A DNA stretch of 64,000 nucleotides from a bacterium. Lineage in GTDB: Bacteria > UBP15 > UBA6099. The notes below the pieces were generated by a model that was given only the letters and a program-made list of their open reading frames with translations, was not told the DNA's origin and searched no databases. Below are positions 42,945 to 50,696 of the stretch, in pieces (the first letter of the stretch is position 1; each line of letters opens with the position of its first letter). The position numbers and the translations under genes are program-made. The stretch covers positions 80,062 to 144,061 of the forward strand of contig JAKQPS010000037.1 in assembly GCA_029564595.1 (NCBI GenBank), read 5' to 3'.

Positions 42945-43223
42945 GTGTCGGACAACTACGGAAAAATCGACAGAACGAGGGACCTGTACCGGGTCCACGA
43001 CGCGGCGAAGAAACAGAAAAAAGAGAAAAAGGGACAGTTGGACAATGAGTTCCTGAATCTGCTCGAAGAGAGCGAAAAGGACGCCGAAGGATACGACGAG
43101 GGCAAACGCAAAGAGCAGAAACCGACGATGCCGACGTCGAGCATGCTGGACAAGCTTTCTGCGGGGGCTCCGCCGCCGATAATCATCCGCGACGACGACG
43201 CTGAAGGCGGGAACAAGGAATGA
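42945..43223 (+). CDS. Small charged protein of unknown function
   Basis: 92 residues from a GTG start preceded by GCGAGGTGA. Very hydrophilic, with Lys/Glu helices (AAKKQKKEKKGQLDNEFLNL) and an acidic end after APPPIIIRDDD. No family, signal or membrane segment. The tight placement (17 bp after the HD-GYP gene, overlapping acyP by 4 bp) and even codon usage support a real gene. Confidence 0.65.
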   Translation: MSDNYGKIDRTRDLYRVHDAAKKQKKEKKGQLDNEFLNLLEESEKDAEGYDEGKRKEQKPTMPTSSMLDKLSAGAPPPIIIRDDDAEGGNKE

Positions 43224-43504
43224 AGAGAAAACTCGCCGCCAGAGTGTCGGGACGGGTTCAGGGAGTGGGATACAGATATTTCGCGAGGGAAACCGCAGTC
43301 ATGCTGGGTCTCGGAGGTTTCGCGAGAAACCTGCCGGGGGGAGACGTGGAAGTGGAGGCGGAAGGGGAGCGGGAATCGCTCGAAATGTTATTGGAAGCGT
43401 TGCGGAAGGGGCCGCCCGCGTCCCGCGTTTCGGGGGTGGAGGCGGAATGGTCCGAGCCGGAGGGCGGCAATGCGGCGGGCGCGGGGTTCAGGATTTTATT
43501 TTAA
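43220..43504 (+). CDS. acyP: Acylphosphatase
   Basis: Hydrolyses acyl phosphates. 94 residues. The substrate loop GRVQGVGYRYFARE with its catalytic Arg and the Asn in GGFARNLPGGDVEVEAEG are both present. C-terminal GAGFRILF is the usual last strand. Starts in an ATGA overlap with the upstream small gene. Confidence 0.95.
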   Translation: MKRKLAARVSGRVQGVGYRYFARETAVMLGLGGFARNLPGGDVEVEAEGERESLEMLLEALRKGPPASRVSGVEAEWSEPEGGNAAGAGFRILF

Positions 43505-43552
43505 CAGCAGTTTTTTTTGTTCGGATTTCGTCCGGGCTGGGAGCGCTCAAAA

Positions 43553-44188
43553 GTGAAAAAATACGAAGACTGGCAAAAGTATGTTAAAGAGCAGATGGAA
43601 AAATCCGGCCAGAGCCGCGAGATATCCATCCCTTCGGAACCTCGGCGCAACGTGCCGTCGATAAGCGGAGACCGCTACAAGATTCAAAGGCGCGCCGCGC
43701 CGGCATCATTGCCGGAGGAACGCGAGCCGGAGCCGCCCCGCCCGGAGATGTCCGCAGAACCTATTCCGGTTGCGCAGCCTCAGCGCAAGAGCCTCGACTC
43801 CCTGTCTTCGCCTTTCGTTTCTGTAAGCGACGTGTGGGAAGCCGCAGAAAAATCGTCTAGGACGAAAAAGACCATAAAGGAAGAGTCGCAGGCGTTGAGA
43901 CAGGCCCGGCTGCCCGGAATAGAGCGGGTGGCCGGACGCGAAAAGCCCGACTCTGCCCCCGCCTCAGCCAAGGGGCGGAACCACGAGCAGTCCAGAGAGG
44001 AAATCATCGAACGGCTCGTGAACCCGACAATCACCCTTGAAGAAGCGGCAAAAATCATGGGCGTATGCAAAGCCACTGTAAGAAGATACACCGTAAAAGG
44101 AATACTGCCGCACTACCGCACCGCCGGAAACCAGAGGCGGTTTAAACTGAACGACATAATAAATTTCTTGGAAAACCAGAGAAAGTGA
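43553..44188 (+). CDS. Protein with long disordered N-terminus and C-terminal excisionase/MerR-type HTH
   Basis: 211 residues from GTG 43553, chosen because GGGAG lies 9 bases upstream; a TTG 12 codons earlier has none. Residues 1-140 are Pro/Arg/Glu-rich and probably unstructured. Residues 158-211 form a helix-turn-helix with wing (PTITLEEAAKIMGVCKATVR, then GILPHYRTAGNQRRFKLNDI), the class also seen at 12316. Likely a DNA-binding regulator of this operon or its neighbours (inference). 48 bp after acyP. Confidence 0.75.
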   Translation: MKKYEDWQKYVKEQMEKSGQSREISIPSEPRRNVPSISGDRYKIQRRAAPASLPEEREPEPPRPEMSAEPIPVAQPQRKSLDSLSSPFVSVSDVWEAAEKSSRTKKTIKEESQALRQARLPGIERVAGREKPDSAPASAKGRNHEQSREEIIERLVNPTITLEEAAKIMGVCKATVRRYTVKGILPHYRTAGNQRRFKLNDIINFLENQRK

Positions 44189-44198
44189 GAAGCGCGCG

Positions 44199-44555
44199 CT
44201 GGAAGACGAACTGCACATAACCTCGCTCGAACAGAACGGAGTCTTCGTGCTCAGGCCGTCGGGGGCGTTGACAATCGACACCCACGGGGGGCTGAAGAAG
44301 GCCGCCCGCGACGCCATCCTGTACGACAGGCGCAGGAAGATACTGCTGGATGTCGGCGGCATCAGCCGCATAGACAGCGCCGGCATCGGCTCGCTCGTGA
44401 CTCTTCTGAACATCGCCCGCTCAAACGACGGCGACGTCAGGCTCGCGGGAGAATTCGCCCCGGCCGTCGAGGAGCCTTTCAACTTGTGCGGCCTGTCCCG
44501 CGTGTTCGCAAAATATCCCGATGTCAAAACAGGCGTCGAACAGTTCGACCTTTGA
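44199..44555 (+). CDS. STAS-domain anti-sigma factor antagonist (RsbV-like), apparent CTG start
   Basis: 118 residues if translation starts at CTG 44199 (GAGAAG seven bases upstream). The first downstream start, GTG 44247, would delete the first STAS strand (ELHITSLEQNGVFVLRPSG), so an upstream start is needed and no ATG, GTG or TTG is in frame there. The phospho-acceptor is S60 in SRIDSAGIGSLVTLL. STAS antagonists bind an anti-sigma kinase when dephosphorylated. No RsbW-like kinase is in the window; the PP2C gene at 36393 is a candidate phosphatase (inference). Confidence 0.82.
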   Translation: MEDELHITSLEQNGVFVLRPSGALTIDTHGGLKKAARDAILYDRRRKILLDVGGISRIDSAGIGSLVTLLNIARSNDGDVRLAGEFAPAVEEPFNLCGLSRVFAKYPDVKTGVEQFDL

Positions 44556-47500
44556 GACGGCGGCGGAGCTGCTTCTTTTCCCGGCGCTCCTTGTCCTTCC
44601 ATACATACTGTTCAAGGACACCTATTCGCAGATTTCCGCCGAAGGCGAGTGGAACTCGTTCTACATAGCCGCGCTGTCCGTTCTCGCCGCGCTGGCCGTC
44701 TCAGTTCCCCAGATTGTCGCCGGGATGAACGGGCCGCGCGGAGCTTTCTTCGCGGCGTCCGGGATAGCTCTGGGCGCGGCGGGCGCGTTGTTGCCGTTCG
44801 TCAATGCGCCGCGCGGCGGCTCCCTGTGGCCGACCCTTGCCGTGTGCGCCGCGGCCTGCGCCGCGCAGGCTGTCGCCCGCGCAAAATCGCGCGGCGGAGC
44901 CTCCGGCCTCGACCTAGCGGTTTCCATCCTGACGGTGGCCGCAGGGCTGGCTCTTCCTTACTCGCTCGCAGCTTTCGGCCTCGAGCAGAGCAAGGCCGCC
45001 GTCTTCCTTCTTTTCGTCCCTCTTGCGCTGCCGCTATATCTTTTCGCGACCACTCCCGATTCGCGCGACCCCGACCGTCCTCTGGCGCGCGTCATCCTCA
45101 TATTCATCGTCCACTCGCTGGCCATGTCGCTGTATTTCGTGCTGTTCAGGTCGTACGAATCCTTCCGTCTTCCGCAACTGACGGCGATGCAGGCGACGGT
45201 CGCCCTGAACGTGGCTCTTGCCTTTGCGTCGGCGGCGCTCAAAGGAAGGCTGGAACTCAGGAAATCTCCCCTGAATGTTCCGATACTGCTGATAACCGTC
45301 GCCACGCTGTTGTCCTTCGCGCTGTCTCCCAACTTTTTTGTCAGCCTCAAGGAGTTTTTGCAGTACGCGTTCGTCGTCATGAACTTCCTGCTGATAGTCC
45401 ATTGTTTGGACGGCAGGAGGCATTACGGGATTCTAGTGTCGGTTTTCATCGCTGCTCTATGGATTGAGGCGCTGGTGGGCGTCCAGCAGCATTTCGGGGC
45501 GAACCGCCTTCTCGGACTCGGAGGAAACAGAGACCCGTTTTCAACGCTCGGAAACAAGAACTACGCCGCCGAACTGTTGGCCATGGGAATTCCTTTCGTC
45601 GTGGCGGTGTCGATGGGCGTCAGGGAGCGCTGGAAAAAGGCGCTGTGCTGGATCGCCCTTTATCCCATGCTGGCGGTGGTGGTTCTGGCGATCACGCGCG
45701 GCTCATGGATAGGCGTGATAGCGTCTGTCGCGGCGCTTGGGCTTTTTGCGGTGGACGGTCTGGGCGGTCGCAAAGCCTTAGAAGCCGCCGCGCATATAGC
45801 CGCGCTCGCCCTGCTCACCATTTTCATCGCCGCCGTTTCCACCCGCAACGCGATATTAACCTCGGTTCCTGAATCAGGCGGCGGAAACGCGTTTATTTCG
45901 GATGTCCTCAAAGAATGCTCCGGCGGGGCGTCGGTTTCTCTGGGCGGCAGGCAGCTTGCCGTCTGCTCCGTTCCGTCGAGCAGGAAGTCGTCGTTCTTCG
46001 AAAACAACTATGTGTCGGATTGGGTGTCGGTCTCTCGCAGGCTGGGATGGCCGAGGCTGCCCGTGGACGTGTCGGAGCCGCTGACGCCGCAGGAAACGGT
46101 CGCGCGGCTGAGGTACGCGGCGGCTTCCGCCGAACTTGAAGGCACGGAGGCGGCTGCGAGGCTGGGGGACTACTTAGATTCGCTCGAAACGGCCCCGCCA
46201 GTTTTCTATGTTCGAGTCGGCTACGGCCCGCCCGACTATTCATACGTCAGCCGCTTCATGTCGATAGTGGACATAGCGTCGCGCAGGCTTGGACGCTCGC
46301 CTGTAATGTGGGCGGCGTTCTTCGTCGGGTTCGCCGCGCTGATGGCGGCGGGCTGGTTCGCCATGCGAACAAGGCGCGGAAAAACCGCCGCCGTTTCGGC
46401 TCTGGCCGTTCTCATGGTGGCGTTCGCCGCCGCCTCGGTTGCCCGGCGCGCGGAAACTCCGCCGGCGCAAGCCGCCCCGGCGCAAACTACCTTTTCCGCC
46501 CCGGCCGCCCCTCAGGTGGTCGATGACTCCATCGTGTCGCGCAGCTTCATCTGGGGCGGCGCGCGCGAGATGATAAAGCATCACCCCTTCGGCGTCGGCA
46601 TCGGCGCGTTCAAAGTCCGCTACCTTTCCATGCTCACCGTCCACCTCGAAAAATCCGGAATATCCACCATCCCCGGATTCTTTAAGGACGTCAACGCGAA
46701 AGAGGCTCACTGCGAATACCTTCATATATGGGCCGAGTTGGGATTCATAGGTCTGGCGCTGTTGTTGTATTTCTTCTTTGCCGTGTTCAAATATTTCAAA
46801 AAAATATACTATCCGCTCAAAGATGATCCGTTCACGCAATGCGTGGCGCTCGGCGCTTTCTCCGCGCTCGCGTCGGTGGCCGCGTCAGCCGTGTTCGGAT
46901 TCCCGTTCCATATCATAGGCACGTCGATGTTCTGCGGCGCGGCGCTGGCGCTGCTTGTGTTCTCAGAAGACAGGCTGCTCGGAGCCGGAACGCTTCCCGC
47001 AAACCTTCCCGGCTTCGGCGCGCGCAAGGACAGGGACGACGGAGAGTCGAAAAAAGGCAAAAAAAACAAACGAAAAAAAGAAGCGGTCTCAGAGCTTGCG
47101 CCGGACATGTCGTGGAAAGACCGTTGGGCGGTAGTCAGGCTTTCGCGTCCCGTCTCGATAGCGGGCATGGCCGCAGCGTCGCTTTTCTTCATCCTGATTC
47201 TGAAATTTTCCGTCGACGTTCAGATGGCGAACATACTGATGAAGAAGGGCAACAGCTACGCGCGGCGGGCCACCGAGCTTGCGGCAGGAGCCGACGCGGC
47301 GGAGCGACGGGGCAACGCCGCCGAAGCCTCCGCGTACCGCTCAGGGGCCGAAGACTTCGACCGGCAGGCGCTCGATCTCTTCGAGCAGTCCCTCAAACTC
47401 GACCCCTATAACGGCGATATACACCTATTCAGGGGCATGTTCTTCCAGAAGCACAAGCAGCCTGACGAGGCGATGGCATCTTACATAGAGGCGCGCCGCC

Positions 47501-48807
47501 ACTACGATCTGCCTCAGATATCCCTCGACCTCGGAGCTTTATACTTCGAAAAAGGCGAGGAGTATTACGACCAAGCCGCTAAAAACTTTATCGACTCGAT
47601 GCGCGTCTATCCGAACTACCCATTGCCAAGATACAACCTCGGATTGATTTTCTATCAGAAAGCCATGAGCTTGGTGTCGCCCGAAAAGCAGGGGATGACG
47701 GACGCGCAGGCGGTGGAGGAAACGGCGGGGATGCTCCGAGAGCTTGATAATCTCCGGCGGCGGGAGCGCGGGGGCGGAGCCGGAGCGGCGGTTCCGAGGC
47801 CGTCGACCCGCGTCGAGATAGCCAGATTGCTGTTTAGAGAATCAGCCCTCATGTTCAGGGAGTCCATAAACATCAATCCGTCCCTCGACACCGCCGCTTT
47901 CAAGCTGGGCATAACTTTCGAGAGGCTTTTCGAGATTGAGGAAGACGACCCGGCAAAGAAGCTCGATCACATAGACAACGCGCTGTACTGGTATAAATAC
48001 ACGGTGGGCGTCAACCCGTCTCACGCGGACGCGCTCTATAACTACGCGCTGGCGCTCACGCGCAAAGCCGCCGTGATGAACAGCCGGGCTGACGCCGCGA
48101 CCGACCCCGCGCAGGCGCGGAATCTGAGGGAGGATGCGGCCAAGGCGTCAGCAGAATCCCGCGGCGTTTTTGAAAAGGTCCTCAATGTCAATCCGAGCCA
48201 CACCCTCACGCTCAACAACCTCGGCAACATGTACTTCAACGACGGCAGGATTGAAGAATCGATAGAGATGTACAAGCGCGCGCTCGCCGCCGACCCGGAC
48301 TACCTGAACGCCCGACTCAACATCGCCCTTGCATATATGCAGACGGGTCGATACGCGCAGACAATCGAATATCTGGAAGAAGCGATGCGAAGACCGCTCG
48401 AGCCTGCGCACGAGCTGAAGGTCGTCTATCTGGTCGGCTCCTCGTACTTCAAAATGGGCCGCAACGCGGAGGCGATGGCCGTGCTCGACCACGTCCGCAT
48501 GAAATACGCGCGGACGCCATTCGCGTCCAACCACGAATACTTCTCCATCGTCACAAGATATGGAGAGGCGCTCATTCAAGCGGGAAGGAGCGGGGAAGCC
48601 CGCAAGGCGCTTGAAGCGCTGGTCGCCGGCGGGACTCGTTTCGTTCCGGCTCCCACCGCCGCGGAAGCCTATTACCTGCTAGGCGTCGCCGCCTCAAAAA
48701 GCGGAGACCCCGCGGCGGCCCGTTCTTATCTTAATACCGTTTTGACAACTTATTCAGCGACGCCGGTCCGCGCGAACGCCGCAAACTTCTTAAAGACGGT
48801 TAAATAG
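44521..48807 (+). CDS. Wzy/O-antigen-ligase-like membrane protein fused to a TPR domain
   Basis: 1428 residues. Residues 10-470 hold about a dozen membrane segments; a large extracytoplasmic loop (about 445-595) follows, then more membrane segments to about 820. The Wzy_C-type signature lies around NRDPFSTLGNKNYAAELLAM and in the loop with HPFGVGIGAFKVRYL. After a Lys-rich linker (GKKNKRKKE) and one membrane segment near 890 there are several TPR units to the C-terminus. It likely polymerises or ligates surface glycans, with TPRs recruiting partners. The start overlaps the STAS gene by 35 bp. Confidence 0.85.
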   Translation: MSKQASNSSTFETAAELLLFPALLVLPYILFKDTYSQISAEGEWNSFYIAALSVLAALAVSVPQIVAGMNGPRGAFFAASGIALGAAGALLPFVNAPRGGSLWPTLAVCAAACAAQAVARAKSRGGASGLDLAVSILTVAAGLALPYSLAAFGLEQSKAAVFLLFVPLALPLYLFATTPDSRDPDRPLARVILIFIVHSLAMSLYFVLFRSYESFRLPQLTAMQATVALNVALAFASAALKGRLELRKSPLNVPILLITVATLLSFALSPNFFVSLKEFLQYAFVVMNFLLIVHCLDGRRHYGILVSVFIAALWIEALVGVQQHFGANRLLGLGGNRDPFSTLGNKNYAAELLAMGIPFVVAVSMGVRERWKKALCWIALYPMLAVVVLAITRGSWIGVIASVAALGLFAVDGLGGRKALEAAAHIAALALLTIFIAAVSTRNAILTSVPESGGGNAFISDVLKECSGGASVSLGGRQLAVCSVPSSRKSSFFENNYVSDWVSVSRRLGWPRLPVDVSEPLTPQETVARLRYAAASAELEGTEAAARLGDYLDSLETAPPVFYVRVGYGPPDYSYVSRFMSIVDIASRRLGRSPVMWAAFFVGFAALMAAGWFAMRTRRGKTAAVSALAVLMVAFAAASVARRAETPPAQAAPAQTTFSAPAAPQVVDDSIVSRSFIWGGAREMIKHHPFGVGIGAFKVRYLSMLTVHLEKSGISTIPGFFKDVNAKEAHCEYLHIWAELGFIGLALLLYFFFAVFKYFKKIYYPLKDDPFTQCVALGAFSALASVAASAVFGFPFHIIGTSMFCGAALALLVFSEDRLLGAGTLPANLPGFGARKDRDDGESKKGKKNKRKKEAVSELAPDMSWKDRWAVVRLSRPVSIAGMAAASLFFILILKFSVDVQMANILMKKGNSYARRATELAAGADAAERRGNAAEASAYRSGAEDFDRQALDLFEQSLKLDPYNGDIHLFRGMFFQKHKQPDEAMASYIEARRHYDLPQISLDLGALYFEKGEEYYDQAAKNFIDSMRVYPNYPLPRYNLGLIFYQKAMSLVSPEKQGMTDAQAVEETAGMLRELDNLRRRERGGGAGAAVPRPSTRVEIARLLFRESALMFRESININPSLDTAAFKLGITFERLFEIEEDDPAKKLDHIDNALYWYKYTVGVNPSHADALYNYALALTRKAAVMNSRADAATDPAQARNLREDAAKASAESRGVFEKVLNVNPSHTLTLNNLGNMYFNDGRIEESIEMYKRALAADPDYLNARLNIALAYMQTGRYAQTIEYLEEAMRRPLEPAHELKVVYLVGSSYFKMGRNAEAMAVLDHVRMKYARTPFASNHEYFSIVTRYGEALIQAGRSGEARKALEALVAGGTRFVPAPTAAEAYYLLGVAASKSGDPAAARSYLNTVLTTYSATPVRANAANFLKTVK

Positions 48808-48839
48808 CGGCGGCCCTGCGGCGTCGGGAGACTTTCATT

Positions 48840-49502
48840 ATGGAACGCAAAAAAAACAGAATCGCCGTGTTGCTCTCCGGCGGCGGAACCACCTATCAGC
48901 ACATTCAGGAGCGTTTAGCGGCTGGAGAGGCGGACGTCGAGACGGCGGTCGTGATATCCAGCAGGGCGGACGCCTACGGACTGGAGCGCGCCCGCTCGTT
49001 CGGCGTTCCCGCCTTCGTCGTGCCGCGAAAAGAGTTCAATCAGCACGGCGACGCCGCCGTCGCCATGTTCAACCGCGCCATGCTCGATATAATAGAGCCT
49101 TACAAGCCCGACCTGATAGTTCTGGCCGGTTTCATGTGCCTGCTGTCCCCGGAATTTGTGGATAGATACAGAGGAAGAATAATCAACACGCATCCGGCTC
49201 TTATTCCAGCGTTCTGCGGACACGAATACTACGGCGACCGCGTCCATAAAGCGGTTGTGGAATACGGCGTGAAGGTCACCGGCTGCACTATACATTTCGT
49301 GGACGAGGTTTACGACAACGGCCCGATAATCCTGCAACAGGCAGTGCCCGTATATGACGGCGACACATACGAGGAAGTCGCCGCGCGGGTGCAGGCCGCA
49401 GAAAAACCGCTCTTCTTCGAGGCGATAAAGCTGTTCTCAGAGGGAGCGCTCGAAATAAGGGGGCGGAAGGTTTTTCGGACAGGCGGAGGAACTGAAAGAT
49501 GA
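48840..49502 (+). CDS. purN: Phosphoribosylglycinamide formyltransferase
   Basis: Formylates GAR with 10-formyl-THF in purine synthesis. 220 residues. The Gly-rich IAVLLSGGGTTYQHI, the catalytic Asn-His in RIINTHPALIPAF and the Asp in HFVDEVYDNGPII are intact. GGGAG precedes the ATG. The stop overlaps the rbgA start (ATGA). purH is on the other strand 1.2 kb downstream, so two purine genes flank this convergent junction. Confidence 0.95.
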   Translation: MERKKNRIAVLLSGGGTTYQHIQERLAAGEADVETAVVISSRADAYGLERARSFGVPAFVVPRKEFNQHGDAAVAMFNRAMLDIIEPYKPDLIVLAGFMCLLSPEFVDRYRGRIINTHPALIPAFCGHEYYGDRVHKAVVEYGVKVTGCTIHFVDEVYDNGPIILQQAVPVYDGDTYEEVAARVQAAEKPLFFEAIKLFSEGALEIRGRKVFRTGGGTER

Positions 49503-50329
49503 GAGGCAGAAGCAGATCAATGCCCGCCCACATGTCCGCCGCGATGCGAAAACTCGAAGAACTGTCGGGCGTGATCAACCTCGCCATCCAGACGGTGGAC
49601 GCGCGCGCGCCGAACCTGACCCGCTGCGACTTCATCGTCCGCGCGCTGCCCGGCTGCTCTCAGGTCACGCTTGTCACCAAGGCCGATCTGGCTGACCCCA
49701 AGGCGCTCAAGGAATGGCTCGCCCACTTCGAGCGCGAAGGGATTCCGACTCTTGTTTTCCCGCACTCAAACCGCGCGCCGAGAGAGAAATTCATCGAAAA
49801 GATAAGGCGCGCGTCGGGCGCCCCGGAGAATGTCCGCGCGGCGGTCATCGGCCTGCCCAACGTCGGCAAGTCCACCGTCATGAACTATATCGTCGGCAAA
49901 CGATCCGTCCGCGTCGGCGCTCAGCCCGGCGTAACCCGCGCCGTTCAGCTCGTCAACGCAGGCGACAACTTCGTTCTTGTTGACACACCCGGAGTCGTCA
50001 CCCCTCAGTTCGCCCGCAGGGAACACGGACTTTCGCTCGCCCTCCTCGGATGCCTTCAGGACTCATTTTTCAATCCCGACGAGGCGGCGCTTCATCTCCT
50101 CGCGCGCTCCCTGCCGTTCTACTGCCGGATATTCAACGAATACTACGACGTCGAAACGGAAACATGCGACCCGGTGGAGTTCTGCGAAGCCGTGGCGCGC
50201 AGGCGCGGTATGCTCCGCAAGGGCGGCAAGCTAGACTTGGACCGCGTCTATCCTTTGATAGTGCAGGACTTCTCGACGGGAAGAATTTTCGGAGTGAGTC
50301 TCGAAGCCCCGCCCGCCGCCCCCGCATGA
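49499..50329 (+). CDS. rbgA: Circularly permuted ribosome-assembly GTPase (RbgA/YlqF family)
   Basis: 276 residues with permuted G motifs: G4 VTKADLADPK near 59, G1 GLPNVGKSTVMN near 118, G2 Thr in GVTRAVQ and G3 DTPGVV near 161. The C-terminal helical domain (from about 180) is typical of RbgA, which completes the 50S subunit. Coupled to purN by a 4-bp overlap; last protein gene of the long plus-strand operon. Confidence 0.9.
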   Translation: MRGRSRSMPAHMSAAMRKLEELSGVINLAIQTVDARAPNLTRCDFIVRALPGCSQVTLVTKADLADPKALKEWLAHFEREGIPTLVFPHSNRAPREKFIEKIRRASGAPENVRAAVIGLPNVGKSTVMNYIVGKRSVRVGAQPGVTRAVQLVNAGDNFVLVDTPGVVTPQFARREHGLSLALLGCLQDSFFNPDEAALHLLARSLPFYCRIFNEYYDVETETCDPVEFCEAVARRRGMLRKGGKLDLDRVYPLIVQDFSTGRIFGVSLEAPPAAPA

Positions 50330-50354
50330 CGCTCGCGCGACAGCCCGCAGTCGA

Positions 50355-50384
50355 TTGCCATCCGTCTCGTTTTCCGGGTATAAT
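50355..50384 (+). promoter_or_regulatory. Promoter of the tRNA-Cys gene
   Basis: TTGCCA (50355-50360), 18 bases, perfect TATAAT (50379-50384), 23 bases before the tRNA. Confidence 0.65.
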
Positions 50385-50406
50385 ACGATTAATCAACAAA
50401 TAGCGT

Positions 50407-50478
50407 GGCCGTGTACCCAAGTGGCTAAGGGGGAGGTCTGCAAAACCTTCATCATCGGTTCGATTCCGATCACGGCCT
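50407..50478 (+). tRNA. tRNA-Cys (anticodon GCA)
   Basis: Acceptor GGCCGTG / CACGGCC, anticodon stem GAGGT / ACCTT with loop CTGCAAA (anticodon GCA), T-arm ATCGG-TTCGATT-CCGAT, discriminator T as expected for cysteine tRNA. The D-arm region lies in TACCCAAGTGGCTAAGGGG. CCA is not encoded. Confidence 0.95.
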
Positions 50479-50500
50479 TTCAGCATTATCGATGTATTAT

Positions 50501-50533
50501 CCCGGATTCGTCGGCTCTATCGACGGATTCGGG
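50501..50533 (+). terminator. Family C hairpin, copy 2, terminating tRNA-Cys
   Basis: CCCGGATTCGTCG and CGACGGATTCGGG pair at 11 of 13 positions around the loop GCTCTAT, followed by ATTATTTGATTTT. Located 23 bases past the tRNA. Its reverse complement matches the hairpin at 2734 at 29 of 33 positions. The next 100 bases hold a second small hairpin (CCGCAACCC / GGGTGTGC region) and then the purH terminator. Confidence 0.7.
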
Positions 50534-50637
50534 ATTATTTGATTTTACCCATTGTGCCGGATGCCGTCCGCAACCCTGTTGCGGGTGTGCTATGGGCAAA
50601 ACCGAAAAGAATTCACAGCGGCATAAATGACAAAGAA

Positions 50638-50670
50638 AAAAGGGGCGGGAGTGGATTCCCCGCCCCTTTT
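50638..50670. terminator. Intrinsic terminator of purH
   Basis: AGGGGCGGG and CCCGCCCCT pair; on the minus strand a T-rich tail (TTTTTTCTTTG) follows, 27 bp past the purH stop. AAAA/TTTT on both sides lets it act in both directions. Confidence 0.85.
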
Positions 50671-50696
50671 GGCGATTGAAAACTTTCTTGAGAAAA

